From contig CM077643.1 of assembly GCA_039707465.1 (NCBI GenBank), forward strand, positions 375,465,919 through 375,529,918: 64,000 nucleotides of DNA, written 5' to 3'. The position numbers and the translations under genes are program-made. The DNA is from Rhabdophis nuchalis (lineage: Eukaryota > Chordata > Lepidosauria > Squamata > Natricidae). Below are positions 31,666-43,965 of this stretch, one piece after another. Position 1 is the stretch's first letter, and each line of letters opens with the position of its first letter. The notes beneath the pieces were generated by a model that was given only the letters and a program-made list of their open reading frames with translations, was not told where the DNA came from and searched no databases.

Positions 31666-31980
31666 CAGTGGTGGATTGCAGGCGGTACGCCGGTACGGGT
31701 GTACCGGAGCCTGCCCGGAGCACTGGGTACCATTCCGATATGGTGCTCCAGAGGGACTGCCCACCTGCCCAAGCTCTTTACCTGTCCTTTAAAGCCTTCA
31801 GCGCTTCCGCGCACACGCATGGCGCATACAGTGTCTGCACAACGCTCCACCAAGCAGCTGCATCGTCACAGAGGTGTCGCTGGCAGGTACGATGCATGCA
31901 CGCGCCGCGCATGTCCATGTGGACAATGCCAGGCCCGTTCCAACCATAGCAGTTGGAACCGGATCTGGAACCCACCACTG
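31666..31980. mobile_element. hAT-like non-autonomous element
   Basis: It starts CAGTGGTGGATTGCAGG and ends TGGAACCCACCACTG, which are inverse complements at the tips. The interior has GGTACGCCGGTACGGGTG and CpG-rich words. The flanks share only CTGAT, so the target duplication is unclear. Confidence 0.75.
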
Positions 31981-31988
31981 ACTGATAT

Positions 31989-33737
31989 ATTACTAACTAA
32001 GTAAAATGAGAAGACGTAGATGATGCCCATCAAAATAAACCACACTTTTTAATTACCTTGACATCCGCCAGGACACTAATTCTACAAAGGATGATATTTC
32101 TAATAAATTCCTAACTTCCCCTAAAAATAACTTTCTTCATCAAAGGAGTCAGGAAGCCAAAGGGGGAACAGCTATCTCCCATGAAATGCTAATCAACAAG
32201 GAAGACAACAGATAAAGCAGGAATAGGTGATTTGGAAAGCAAAATAATTGTATTGCTAGAGTTCTTCATTTAAAAAAAATCCTAAACCATAAATTTAGTC
32301 AACAATGCACCTTGAGATTCAAATTTGTAATGATTAGTTCAATTATATCCAGATTTTATTTATTTAAAATTAATTATTTCATATAATTAATTAGTTATAA
32401 ATTATATTCATTTATATTTATTTAATTCTTTTCTTAGTGCATGGATCACCTGAAATATACTCTAGTCTATAAATCATAATATCTATTAGCTTTTAAAAAC
32501 ATACTGTTAATTACAACACACAAATATATATCCATATACAGTAAACGTTGGCTTAATAGACCTTTGGTTAGTAAATTTTGGAAACAACGAACACATTTTT
32601 TATGTTTCAACATTTAACACATAAAGTTCTTTGTTCTACAGTAATCCAGACAAGTTTCATCATTTTTATAAATTTATGTTGTCTGTATAATGATACAATG
32701 GTACACATTAACAATATAATTTATATTATTGCCCTCATAACATAATTATACAAATAACATACATTGATGTAAATTGCATAATTTATGTATTTGCATTAAT
32801 CTGTCACATGCCATTACTCAAATGAACAAATTGTTGCAACTCACATAAACTCAGATTTAATGGGCATTTTGTCTAAATGCACATCCAGTTTCTACTTACA
32901 AACAGTCCTTTAAATTGAAGGTTTACTTTATATCTGCCAAATCAGCTGTTTGTGAAGATTTACATTTAAAAATCATTTTTTTTAAAATTACATCATTAGT
33001 TTTCAAATTTTTCTACCTAAACAATGTAGCAACAATTATATGGCACAGGAGAGACCAGCAGAGATAAATTATACAAATGCAGTCTGAGCAATTTTCTTAT
33101 ACAGACTGTTAGCAGCCATAATCATTAAAAACAGAGAAAATAGGTTAGAAATGCTGAGAACTCAAAAGAAAGACACTTTTTGCAACGATGCATTTCTAGT
33201 AAGTATTACACATTTTCCTCATAGAAGATTCAATGGTTTGGATCATCTTGCCAAAAAAAAAAAAAAGTAGTAGTAATAATAAAGAAAATTGCTAGCAATG
33301 ACAGAATACCATCTTACCTTCAAATTTTGCAGCCCAAGACCTCAAATTAGCCTCCAATACATTAATCTGAAAGATTCATCTGAATCCCTTTTGACTCTTT
33401 TGGCACCACAAAGACATAAACAGATGAAGAGCAGATCAGCTGCAGGACAGCAAAATAAATGAGAAATATCAGTCAAATGAAGGCATTTATAAATAAGTAA
33501 ATATACACAGGTGGACATGCAGACAAATATACAAATGATTTGTGAGCTTTGATTGCTTGAGTCATAATCAAGGCAGGGGGTGATTTCTCAGGAAGGGTCA
33601 CTACTAATGGATTTTCTGACTGGAAATTTCCCTCCAAATGCATTTTTGGATAAGGATAATAATCCGAATTATACAATTCAAATATAAAACAAACCACACT
33701 CTGTGAGCAAGAGAACAAATTTATGTAACTAAACATT
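31989..33737. other. AT-rich unrecognised DNA
   Basis: Very AT-rich sequence, especially 32270-32800, with no gene or known repeat visible. Confidence 0.4.
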
Positions 33738-34050
33738 CTAAGGAACCAGAATCATTAAATTAGCAGTGATGCCTATTGCATCTTTAATTCCAGCAGGGAC
33801 AGAAGTATTATTAGGAAAATAATGTTCTTCCTCATATCTCTTTGCCATTATTAAAAGCCTCCCACACATAATTATTTGTACAATAATTTGTCCACTGGTT
33901 AAATAAATCCAGGATTTCCAGTATTTAATGACAGTCAGCCTAGCAGCTGTAATCAGAATGCTAAATCCTCCAACTTTTGGAAAATCTCTCTTCTGTAATT
34001 CCCAAAATGGATTCCCAAAGTGCAAATGGATCACACAGGAACCACTGCTG
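33738..34050 (-). pseudogene. L1-like ORF2 C-terminal remnant
   Basis: A 98-codon minus frame contains ITAARLTVIKYWKSW followed by a region with YLTSGQIIVQI. This resembles the C-terminal L1 pattern in which an AA(R/K) helix precedes WKS and a W-containing stretch. No other L1 blocks are recognisable nearby, and no poly-A tail is visible downstream on that strand. It is an old fragment; confidence rests on one motif. Confidence 0.5.
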
Positions 34051-34794
34051 ACAAAATGGAACCTGAAATCAGACCCCTGAGAAACAAACAGATTGTGTTA
34101 GAACGCTGTTGGGATCTACCGGGGTGGCTTCTAAACTTTAAAATCTTTGATCTTGAGTTAAACCAAGCAAATAAATTGTTGGCTATCACCTCCTCTAATC
34201 AGCCTTTCTCTCTTTTTTCCTCTCCCAACCCATTCTGCAATTTTGAGCATTATCTTTGAGGCATGACAGCTTCTTTGATTGTATTCTTTGCAAAGTAAGC
34301 ATTTAAGTGAACGAAAGTCCTTGTGGGTATAGGAATATGCTAAATAAACCCTGAGCAAAATAAAGTGTGCCTGATGCCCAATAATGGGATGGGGGCAATT
34401 AAAACTGATACTTTATTTTCTCCTTTGGGCAGAAAGTAAATGAATTGTGCAAAATCATTTACCCAAAGAATATGAGGTCCTATTATCCCAGTGAATTAAA
34501 AGGAATATTATTATAAAACTATTGAGAGATCATGTATATCTAGAAAGTGCCGGATTTAAGAAGTCATCCAACTATATATACAACCTTTCCCCCCTCCAAA
34601 CCTCTGCCTTTTCATGCTTCACATATTTTACATTAAAAATAGAGAAGAATGTTTCACATAACATTTCGCACAAAAAAGCCCCCCAGGTTCCAAAGTCAGT
34701 TAGGCCTTTGAGAGAGAAGGCCTGAAGGTATTGGGGACTTAAAACTATCCAAATCAAGTAATAATTCATTTATTGTTCAAGGGCTTTTTAATTG
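34051..34794. other. Unrecognised non-coding DNA
   Basis: No repeat end or gene is visible in this stretch. Confidence 0.35.
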
Positions 34795-34805
34795 GTCTAG
34801 TCACG

Positions 34806-34940
34806 CAGGGGTCTGCAAAGTCGGCTCTTTTAAGACTGGTGGACTTCAACTCCCAGAATTCCCCAGCCAGCTATGCTGGCTGGGGAACTCTGGGAGTTGA
34901 AGTCCACCAGTCTTAAAAGAGCCGACTTTGCAGACCCCTG
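34806..34940. mobile_element. Fold-back hAT-type MITE (135 bp)
   Basis: The arms starting CAGGGGTCTGCAAAGTCGGC pair almost perfectly over about 60 bp. GTCTAGT occurs on both sides, but on the left it is followed by CACG (34802-34805) before the element. So the target duplication is offset by three extra bases. A close relative lies at 39835-39955. Confidence 0.88.
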
Positions 34941-35160
34941 GTCTAGTGGACAAGGCACCAGGCTAGAAAGTAGAACACTGAGAGTTCAAATCCCTTTGGG
35001 CCAGTCATTCTCTCTCAGCCCAACTCATCTCACGGGGCTGTTGTGGGAAAAAGAGGAAGAGGAAGTGTTCGAATATGTTCACCGTCTTGAGTTATTATTT
35101 GTAAAAATGATAAAGATGGGATATAAACAAATAATAATTGTATTTATAAGATGTTCTTAT
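34941..35160 (+). mobile_element. tRNA-derived SINE, hAT inserted in its head
   Basis: GTCTAGTGGACAAGGCACC and the B-box-like GAGTTCAAATCCC form a tRNA-type head. The 3' part CACCGTCTTGAGTTATT, then ATGGGATATAAACAAATAA, is a LINE-like tail. The hAT element at 34806-34940 lies at its 5' edge, and the bases left of it (TTAATTGGTCTAGT) probably belong to the SINE. Confidence 0.65.
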
Positions 35161-35176
35161 ATATGATGATGGTGAT

Positions 35177-35788
35177 TGTTCTGAGCTAGGCTTCCTGATA
35201 CAGTAAAAAGCAGACACTTAGTCCCCAAAATCCTCTTTTTATTTCAAAAGCTGTGAATTATGTTCATCCATAGCCCTAATGAGTCCCAAATAGTTTGTAA
35301 AGAGTCTGAAAGTAGGCTGCCAACGTCTTTCAAGATAAGGCTGATAAGCACCCACCTTTATCTTCCTTGAAGCGCAGCCAAAGACTTAATTAGCAATTAG
35401 CTTGGCAAGGCCATATGGAGCAAAGAATCAAAACAGAGTTTCAGAATGTAAACCGACCAGCATGAACAAAATTGCTTTGAACATGTGCCTTTGCTCCTCC
35501 TTTATGTCCTATGGGAGAGGCTAATCATTTAAGCCTTACTCTTTCTGTCTTAACTGTTCTTGCCTTCTGGCAGCTCTATGCATGCACGCACTGGGAACAG
35601 GCTCCCCCTGTTCCTCTGCCTCACTGATGTCTGACTCTGGAGGCTCCGGAGGCAGCACATAACTCCCAGATGACCCTGGCCCTGTCTCTGCCTTCGATGC
35701 AGAGCCCTCGTCTGAGTCTTCCCCTGACTTCAGGACAGGCCCATGCTCCTCCTCAACCTCCTCCGCAGGCCGCCAGCGGACGACAACA
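35177..35788 (-). mobile_element. Solo LTR (612 bp)
   Basis: It starts TGTTCTGAGC and ends GACGACAACA, with TGTT/AACA ends. A 5-bp duplication GTGAT lies at 35172-35176 and 35789-35793. On the minus strand AATAAA occurs about 70 bases before the end (near 35240), which sets the orientation. No internal retroviral-like coding region adjoins it, so it most likely arose by recombination between two LTRs. It is not the LTR of the 23667-29361 element. Confidence 0.85.
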
Positions 35789-35793
35789 GTGAT

Positions 35794-36540
35794 TTCTTAT
35801 CTTTGTGAACTGCTGAAGACCTTTTGGGATTACAGCAGTATCATTACAAGACTCATTTCATTTTCTATATACTGGTAGATACACCAAGTCTAAAAAAAGA
35901 ATGTTTCCATTTAAAAAAAAATAAACAGTAGTCATTGCCAAATAAATCTTACAGATCAGATTTATTTAATCAAAAACTTGATCAGTCAAGTCTTTAAGCA
36001 GAAAGGGAAGAAAAATCAATTATGAGAGATGCACTATACTTTATGAAATATTTAGACAAACTGAAACTGAAATCTTCAAACTAATGCAATACCAAAAATA
36101 GAAATGCTTAGAGCTCTCTCATTATTCAGTGAGTTTCAGACATTGAAGCCTGTGAAGGTGGGAAAGATACTCAGACATGTTTGGTCTACCATTTACAAGC
36201 TTAATCCATGCTATTCTTAGTTTATCAAATCTAGTAGGGAAGGGCTGTTTGGTGGCTCCAGATTGTGGCTTCTCACGAAAGAAGGCAGCAGATTCAAACT
36301 TTGCGGGGTGAGAGCTAATTATCTTAATGAGGAATTCCTTTGTTATGTTTCAGTTGCCCATTGACCATTAAGTACGTGACCTTTTGCCTAGCTCCAGCTG
36401 TTTACAGCCAGCCTGGCTTCAGCTGGTTATCTGAGAATCCACATAACAGACCAAATAGGATGTGACAACCTATATAACAGGAATGGTTCCTTCACCAGAT
36501 TTTCCATGCCAGCAGGCAAACTGACAACCTATAATACGGT
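35794..36540. other. Unrecognised non-coding DNA
   Basis: Nothing identified. 36245-36530 has a repeat-like look (TTTACAGCCAGCCTGGC, GGTTATCTGAGAATCC), but I cannot place it. Confidence 0.35.
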
Positions 36541-36548
36541 ATTCCAAT

Positions 36549-36842
36549 CAGTGGTGGGATTCAACATTTTTTACTACCGGTTATGTGGGTGTGGCTTGGT
36601 GGGTGTGGCATAACTTGGTGGGCGTGGCAAGGAAAGGATACTGTAAAATCTCCACTTGCTCCCCACTCCAGGGGAAGGTTACTGCAAAAGCCCCATTTCC
36701 TCCCAATCAGCTGGGACTCAGGAGGCAGAGAATAGATGAAAGCAGGGCCAATCTGAGGTGGTATTTACCGGTTTTCCAAACTACTCAAAATTCCGCTACT
36801 GGTTCTCTAGAACTGGTCAGAACCTGCTGAATACCACCTCTG
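36549..36842. mobile_element. hAT-type element, GGTGGGATTC family
   Basis: It starts CAGTGGTGGGATTCAAC and ends TGAATACCACCTCTG. The flanks ATTCCAAT and ATTCCAGT agree at 7 of 8 positions. It is colinear with the copy at 30328-30673, including the internal CTCCAGGGGAAGG segment. Confidence 0.9.
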
Positions 36843-36850
36843 ATTCCAGT

Positions 36851-37025
36851 AGAACACAGCAACATCAAGATCTGCTTTATGGCAAGTCAGATGATGGTAT
36901 CCATCTAAGCCAAGAGCATTCTGCTCGGGCAGCAGCAACTCTGCAGAATTCTCAGGAAGAGATTATCTTTCCCAACACTTCCTACCTATTTGCTCATTTT
37001 AATTGGATTTGTTTAACAGCTGCAG
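36851..37025 (+). repeat. Unclassified dispersed repeat, copy 1
   Basis: AGAACACAGCAACA, GCATTCTGCTC and AATTCTCAGGAAGAGATT, then CAACACTTCCTACC, match in order a stretch at 38928-39065. The family is unknown to me. Confidence 0.5.
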
Positions 37026-38074
37026 TAAAAATGATCATAAAATCAGCCGGGGCAAGTGATGAACTGTTTGACTACTGCATTGCCTAATAACCAAAATTTC
37101 GGTCCCAGTTATGGTCATAAATCAAGGATTATCTGTAGTTAACTGTTTGGGGAAAAATAATCAAGCAAACAAAGCAACACTAAAAATTTGATTTTAAGAA
37201 GTGAGTCCGGAGAAAAAGGAAAGGATTCTGAGACAGTAGAAAAATAAGGAGTAAGCAAGCAATTCCAGAACAGAAAACTGGCAGCTATTGTGTATCAAGA
37301 AAAAGAAGCTAAGATATTAGATGCATAGAGTAGGTAATGAAAGGTATGACTCATCAATCACCAGGCAGACAAATTTGAGTACAGATTATATACTCTTGAT
37401 TTAAAATTCAGCTAATGTATTTAGATTAGCTTGGCAAGCAGACAGGGGGATCAAATGATTTCTCTTGACAGTCTCTTTTAATTTTTTTAGTTCAATGAGA
37501 TAAATTTGAGCAGAAGAAAAACATTGGAACTAGGTTTTGAGAGTAAATGCTTAAGGAGGAAAAGCAAGGGAGTATTAAGACAGGTGTTTAAAGCAAAAAG
37601 TTCACATCTACTGAAGTCCTGCCATATTTATATATTGATTCTCAAGAAATTTCATTTTTCTATTGAAATGACTGCTTTAATATGCAAAGTAGTTGTAAAA
37701 AAAACTGTACAAATCAACAAGTGCTCCTATTTGTTCTATTAGAAAAATATGAAGTCATTTCACTTTCACACAGAAATATAAGAATTCTAGAAAGAAAAAT
37801 GGCAAACTAACCCACAATCATAATATGGGTCTTTAAAAAGGCATCATCATCAACTGGAGCCCTTCACAGAGGAATTAAAGCAGATTGAAACAACCAGGCA
37901 GGTTTGTGTGGGAGAATCTAATCCTCAAGGAATGCCAAAACTGGTCCATCAGGGATTTTAAAAAGCTTAAAATCAATATTTTTCGTTAATACCCAGAAAT
38001 GGGGCTTAAAGCCATGTAGTTGTTTAAAAATGTAAAATCTGTTAGCAGTATGCTGAGCCATAGCAATCTCCAAA

Positions 38075-38108
<34 letters not shown>

Positions 38109-38927
38109 GCAACAATAATGAAAAATTAAAATGATAGATCAATGTACCGATCGATCATTTTGTTTACCAAACCTGAAAGGTCCATGTACATTTAGAACTG
38201 TGGTCTTCTGAATATTACTCAGTGGGGCTTCTTCCTTGTTGTGCTTATGCATTTAGTATTACAATTATAAGCTACAATCTTTCCTACACTGATTTCAAAA
38301 GAAGCTGTTTAACCAAGGATCCCCAAACTTCGAAGGGTCCTAGGCACAATCTGACACATTGCGGGCACTTAAGGAATGTGCAAAGATTCTCAGAGATTTT
38401 TCATTAAAATATTAGTCTCCTTTTCCTAGTATAACATTTTCTCAATAGCATTTCATCTGGAAAGAGCCGGTAGGCTAGAGGGCTAGGAATGGATTTAACA
38501 ATGGAAAGCATTTTCATTCCATTTTTCTGTGGATCCTGGGATTGCTTTTGATTTGCCTTTAAAAAAAAACAGCTATGGCAGCAGTACTTCAAACTAGCCA
38601 GATATTTACAGCAATGCATATCTAACACAGTAAACTGGAGAATGTTAGAAGATGAGCAAGAGAGAAAAAATGAACTCCAAGAAACAGATCGCAGCTCTTG
38701 TTCTCATTTTTGGCACTATTCTTGTTTTAGAATCCAAAGTCTCTTATTTCTGCTGGTCTTGTAATTACTCCCTGCTACATGCAGGCATTTGGTAAAAGTA
38801 TATCAAGAGTAAAACAAAAGAGAATTTGCAGATCTTTGAAGGAGGTTTATCCCCCGCAAAGCTCATGTCAAATGATTGGCTATATGTCACAAAGCTCCTT
38901 GTCCATAAGTATTCCTGGAGAACACAG
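37026..38927. other. Unrecognised non-coding DNA
   Basis: No gene is seen. A TG dinucleotide run of about 12 units lies at 38079-38106. 38310-38325 (CAAGGATCCCCAAACTT) may be a decayed hAT end. Confidence 0.4.
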
Positions 38928-39065
38928 CAATACTAAGAACACCAAATCACATTATGCATCCAACCATTCTAGTATATTCTGCTCTGAAAGTATCACATCT
39001 GGAGGATTCTCAAGCAGAGATCGCCTTTCTCAATACTTCCTATTTGGTCGTTTTAACTAGATATG
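38928..39065 (+). repeat. Unclassified dispersed repeat, copy 2
   Basis: AGAACACAGCAATACTAAG, TATTCTGCTC and GATTCTCAAGCAGAGATCG, then CAATACTTCCTATT, parallel copy 1 at 36851-37025 with substitutions and small indels. Confidence 0.5.
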
Positions 39066-39174
39066 TGAAGGACTAAATCTGGGCCTTTCTGTTTATGAAG
39101 CATTTATTCTACCCACAGGTACATTTAGGCCTTATTGGTAGATCTGAGACTCATCCATGGTCTAATCCAGTTCA

Positions 39175-39235
39175 GGAATTCTGGGAGTTTTAAGTCCATA
39201 TATCTTAGAGTTGCCAAGTTTGAGAAACATTGGCC
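39175..39235. repeat. Half of a fold-back hAT element (remnant)
   Basis: GGAATTCTGGGAGTTTTAAG and GCCAAGTTTGAGAAACATTGG resemble one arm of the fold-back elements found elsewhere in the window. The other arm is missing. Confidence 0.4.
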
Positions 39236-39834
39236 TAATACAAATAGACTTGGGTCTCATTCATTAAAAAAAAAAAGATTTTTATTTGCGTCAAAAGATT
39301 CCATCCTGTGGATGTTGTACAGTAACAGTGACAAAACATCATCTTGTTTTTATGTTAATTTATTCTACGACAAAGGATTAGGATTAGGATTTCAAGCAGG
39401 TATGCTATAGCAATTTTTAAAGATTGCAGGTACCTAGTAAGTAAAAAAATCAAAAGCAAAATTGATACACTGGTAGTTATTCCAGTGCTCACAGCCTGTC
39501 TCAGGGAAACAATCTGGAATCTGAAAATAGAGCTGCTGTTGTTGTTTTCCTGTTTGTTTGGTTTTTTAAAAAAACACCCTGCATTCTTTTAAGACATTTT
39601 TAAATATGATGGAAGCATTCAGTGCTGTGTCTGAGACAAATTCATCAACCTCCCAATTTAGGCTTAATAAGCAAAGCCCAGCTGTTCAATAGCTGGCAGC
39701 CAATTTCTGGCCCATTTTCAAATCATAGTTGAGATATGGAAATGTAATGACACTGGGGTGATATTTAAAAAAAAGATGCTAAAGAAGTAAGAGATTCAAG
39801 TAAATCTGGAGATACGTTTGTTGCTGGATTCTTC

Positions 39835-39955
39835 CAGGGGTCTGCAAAGTTGGCTCTTTTAAGACTGGTGGACTTCAACTCCTAGAATTCCCCAGCCAGC
39901 TATACTGGGAGTTGAAGTCCACCAGTCTTAAAAGAGCCAACTTTGCAGATCCCTG
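39835..39955. mobile_element. Fold-back hAT-type MITE (121 bp)
   Basis: The arms starting CAGGGGTCTGCAAAGTTGGC pair almost perfectly. It is a relative of 34806-34940 with a shorter loop. The flanks GATTCTTC and TATCTGGG do not match, so no target duplication is visible. Confidence 0.85.
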
Positions 39956-42192
39956 TATCTGGGCAATTCTGTAATCAATGTGCAAGTTTAGAAAGTAGTA
40001 GTAAAGATTGGAACTCAGTGTCCTGAAAATGGTTTGTTGGTTTGTTTTTATACAGCTAGTTTATTGCTTAAAATCAAGAAGATGAATCTGAGCTGATACA
40101 TGAATAAGTATAAGCTTTATTGTGATTGTACTTAAATACAACAAAATTGGTTACAGGGAATGCCTAAAAAAATCTCTAAAGAAAGGGTGGGAAATTGGAA
40201 AATGTTTCCATAGTATTTCGAGTTTTCCCAAAAGAATACCTACTGTAAAATAAATAGAACTGTGTCGATTATGCAGGGGGGAGAGACAATTTAATTTATC
40301 CTGATGCCTTTTAATTAACAGGCAGGAATGTTGATTGCAGTTTGCAAGAATGAAATCACCAACAGTCCTGATACATGTTGCTCAGAATCTCTTCCACTTG
40401 TCTTTTAACTCAAATATGCACTGGATCCCATATTCTTTCCATTTTCATCTATGGGGAGTGACCAAAAAGGGTTTTTAATATTTTTATGGTAAAGAGGAGT
40501 ATATTTTGGTGAATACGCTGATGTTTCCAGTATACATTTTAATTAAATTTTTGCCATTCTTATACTTTTTCTTCAAAAATATTAAGAGGCTTTTTCAGGA
40601 AAGAATTGTGTTAATTTATTACAATATTAACTGGAATAAAGTCTTTACATGAGCAAAGTCCAGTTCCTCAGAGACGTCTCACAGCATGAATGCTAATCAA
40701 AAAAAGCTTGATGTCATAATAAACACACTTAGTTTGCCACAACAATATCAAAAATCAGTATAGCCTTATCACACTTTAAAATGAGCATACCCCCCTCTTC
40801 CCTTTGCAAAAAAAAAGGGGGGGGCAGGAATTCTATGGCTGAGACCAATCATAGATCAAGGCATAAACTATTTATGGATAATAGCTGGCCAACTGTCACA
40901 GCAGGAATGCCAAACAGGGTTGGGCCCAGTTAAAACTTGGATGAAATTCCTCCATAGAAAACTAATGTAGTGGGTTACCCTGGAAAGATCTTAGAACATC
41001 CCTTAATACAATGGTGAACTACTTTCATAATCAGGCTGAGAAAATTACATAAACATGTTTATGAGATCACCATGAATATGTTTATGAACATGGTGATCTT
41101 GGTTCAAAGGAGGTATTTAATATCTGGATTTGGTTCAGAAGAGGCATTTAATGTTTGTTTCACTCAAGTAGCCTGTTTTATGGCAGCTAGTTAAGAACAG
41201 AGAGTTTTCCAGTCCTTCTATTTAAAGTTCAGGTCTAGTGCTTCATATATAAGAAAGTTCTGTGGCCACTAACTGTTCTCCTTCTTCTGAATATTGTATT
41301 AGAATATACTTTCAAACAATAGTGTTACCCCACCATTTTTGAAAATAATTGGAATGAGATTTTACATTACTCCCATAAACACCCAAAACTGGGTTAAAAA
41401 GCAGCTAGTATCAATAATCTTCATACTAGGTTTAATAGATACGAACAGCAAGGGCTGTTAATACCAGTAAAGAAATTTGCTGGTCCCAATTGAGCCTGAT
41501 AAGAGGAAGAAAATGAGTAAGAGTTTCTTGGTTCCCTGGATCACACAGGGACTGGGATTATATAGCATGCTAAATCTTAAACCTGGGTTAACAAAACAAT
41601 TACCAAATTCATGTAACATGCTATACAGAAACAAATAAACTATATTTTAACAACACAGGCTGTGAAGACAATGATTAGGTTCCCACCAAATGCTGATCAC
41701 AAGCTATGCACTCTCAATTGAGCCTTGAGGGCTGCCTGCAGCTCACAGCTTGCCCATTTTTTCACAAAGCAATGAAATTTAGTTCCTACAAGAAACACTT
41801 CTGTCAGTTAGACAAACTGCTTCAATTCTGTACTTGCAGGTCACTGGGTCAATAAATTAGAGATGAAATGGTTTCCAATTCTTTTTTTTAAATGCTCTTG
41901 TTTTATCTAGATCCTTAACCAAGAAGAAGCAGGCTGAGGAAATGAAAGAAAAGTGTGACACTTAAAACAATTGTCTTATCAGCCTTCAAACGCTTTAGTC
42001 AGGAGCATCAGCAGGTAAAGAATTACAATGTGCAGGAGGAAGAGTACGGCATCATAATCTAACCTTAAGGCCTTTTGTATCTGCAACATAATGCTGTGCA
42101 TTCTTCCGGTTTTTGATCTCCCCACCCCCACCACACCTCTTGCTTTCAATCTGTCAGAATCCATACCAACTCAGACTACGTCTCCTTTACAG
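39956..42192. other. Unrecognised non-coding DNA (2.2 kb)
   Basis: No repeat family or coding motif is recognised. The unannotated stretch just left of the hAT element (about 39630-39760) has low-repeat, homeodomain- and octamer-like words and could be a conserved element, but that is a guess. Confidence 0.35.
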
Positions 42193-42200
42193 GTTTAAAA

Positions 42201-42716
42201 CAAGGGTGTCAAACTCAAGGCCCATGGGGTGCTTAGATCTAGCTTGCAGGGCCACCCTGGAAACAGTGAGGGACCTGCCCATGACGCCTCTGCCAGCAAA
42301 AATGGCACTCCGGAGGGATGCACATGTTCCCTCCGGGCTCCGTTTTCAGCTGCAATAGCCTCCTGCAGCCCTCTGCCAGCTAAAATGGAGCTGTGGCTCT
42401 TTTTGCTGGCAGAGGGCTGCAGGAGGTTGTCATGGCTAGAAACAGAGGGCATGCACAGTCCTCCATTTTCTCTGGCAGAGGGCGAGCAAAACAAACTATT
42501 AACAAAAGTGGCATTTGTTCACAAGGCAAGGAGGGATTGAGAAATTACTCCGCTGGAGAAAATGGATCACCCAAGTCCCGCCCGGGCCATCACAGATGCC
42601 GACATAAATGACGTCGAGCTGGCCATGCCCACCCCGGCCATGCCTACACCCACAGCCCCCTGAGGTCAAACACATCTGTGATACGGCCTTCAATGAAATT
42701 GAGTTTGACACCCCTG
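42201..42716. mobile_element. hAT-type element, GGGTGTCAAACTC family
   Basis: It starts CAAGGGTGTCAAACTCAAGG and ends TTGAGTTTGACACCCCTG. The flanks GTTTAAAA and GGTTAAAA agree at 7 of 8 positions. The interior is GC-rich, with repeated CTCTGCCAGCAAAAATGG and CTGCAGGAGG segments on both strands. Open frames across it are not genes. Confidence 0.9.
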
Positions 42717-42724
42717 GGTTAAAA

Positions 42725-43829
42725 GGAAGTAAATATTTAGAATCCAACAGGTCATTTTCCCTAGGCCTGCTCCTGAACGAAAATCCAAAGTGGTAAATGG
42801 TTCCTTTGGCTAAACATAAGAATTCCATCTTCCCATTTTTAACAGCTGGCCAAATTCATCCAAGAAGTCCCTAAATGGGGCATGAAGGCATCTATTCTCC
42901 CTTCTTTATCTCCAGCATCTAGTATTGAGAAGCATACCACCTCTGGACAGGGAAGCTCCATCTAGCCTCTGTGGCTTATTGCCAGCAGGCTTATCCTCAG
43001 TGAATCTATTTGAGACTGAAATAAAGCTCTAATGTCACTGCCTTGTGTTAAAAGCCCATCAGTCTGTCATCAAAATGAAATGCAAAGCAATTAGAGTACA
43101 ATTTTCCCATGCTAACATTTCATCCATTTTCTCACCACTATCCACTTTTGGGGGCTTGCTGGCTTTTCACATTTTTTTCAAGACCCTCTGGGGAATTAAT
43201 AGCAAAATGTTGTCATTGGTGGACAATAAATGTACTATGCTGGCACAGATCCAGCCACCATTTTATTCCCAATAGAACAGATTATGACTTCCCTCTAAGG
43301 TTCTCTGGGGAAGGGTGCAAGATATAATACAATACAGATGGGCAGGCAACTGGAAAAGACAATAACAAAACTCCCATTATTATCCGAACTCCTAATCCAC
43401 GTGAACAGACATGGGCCATAAAAGTATTTCTCATTAATAAACTTTTAATTGTCCTTGGGTTTCACTTTTCGGCATACTTTTGTAATAGGTGTATAATGAC
43501 CTACCTTGCTGTAAGATATATGTACAATCATTTTAATTAAACTCTGGAATGCTATGCAGGAGCTTTCGCTCTGCCCAAACACCTACTGTAAGAAGTCCTA
43601 TCCTCCAACTACAGGAATAGTATCCTGCGAAGAGTCTGTAGTATATAGGCATAGCACCTCTGGTTGAAGAAGGTAGCAGAGTATTGTATTGATAACTGGC
43701 TGTCATAGCTCAAGATCTCTGAAGTTTATCTGGCTAGTGAAACCTGCTCCAAAGATTCCTTATCTTTCCTATTTAACTTCTAAAATAATCAACCCCTCTA
43801 TTCAGCATAGGAATTAAAGATTATTGATT
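42725..43829. other. Unrecognised non-coding DNA
   Basis: I see nothing I can identify here. Confidence 0.35.
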
Positions 43830-43965
43830 AACATTTATACTGTGTTCTAAAGTCTTCAAAGCACTTCAAGGCATTATATCAATTAGTCTTAATATTCACG
43901 TATCAGAGGCAGAAGGGCTGAGGATGAGTGCCTTGCCCCAGTTAGACATCTATACAAAGTTTAAA
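43830..43965 (+). repeat. Possible old MIR-like SINE remnant
   Basis: AACATTTATACTGTG, TCAAAGCACTTCAAGGCAT, CAATTAGTC and GAGTGCCTTGCCCCAG follow the order of words in amniote MIR-type SINEs. It is strongly diverged. Confidence 0.4.

Noticed and set aside
42195..42611. Overlapping frames of about 100 codons as host exons
   Set aside because: They fall within the 42201-42716 hAT element and reflect its GC-rich interior.
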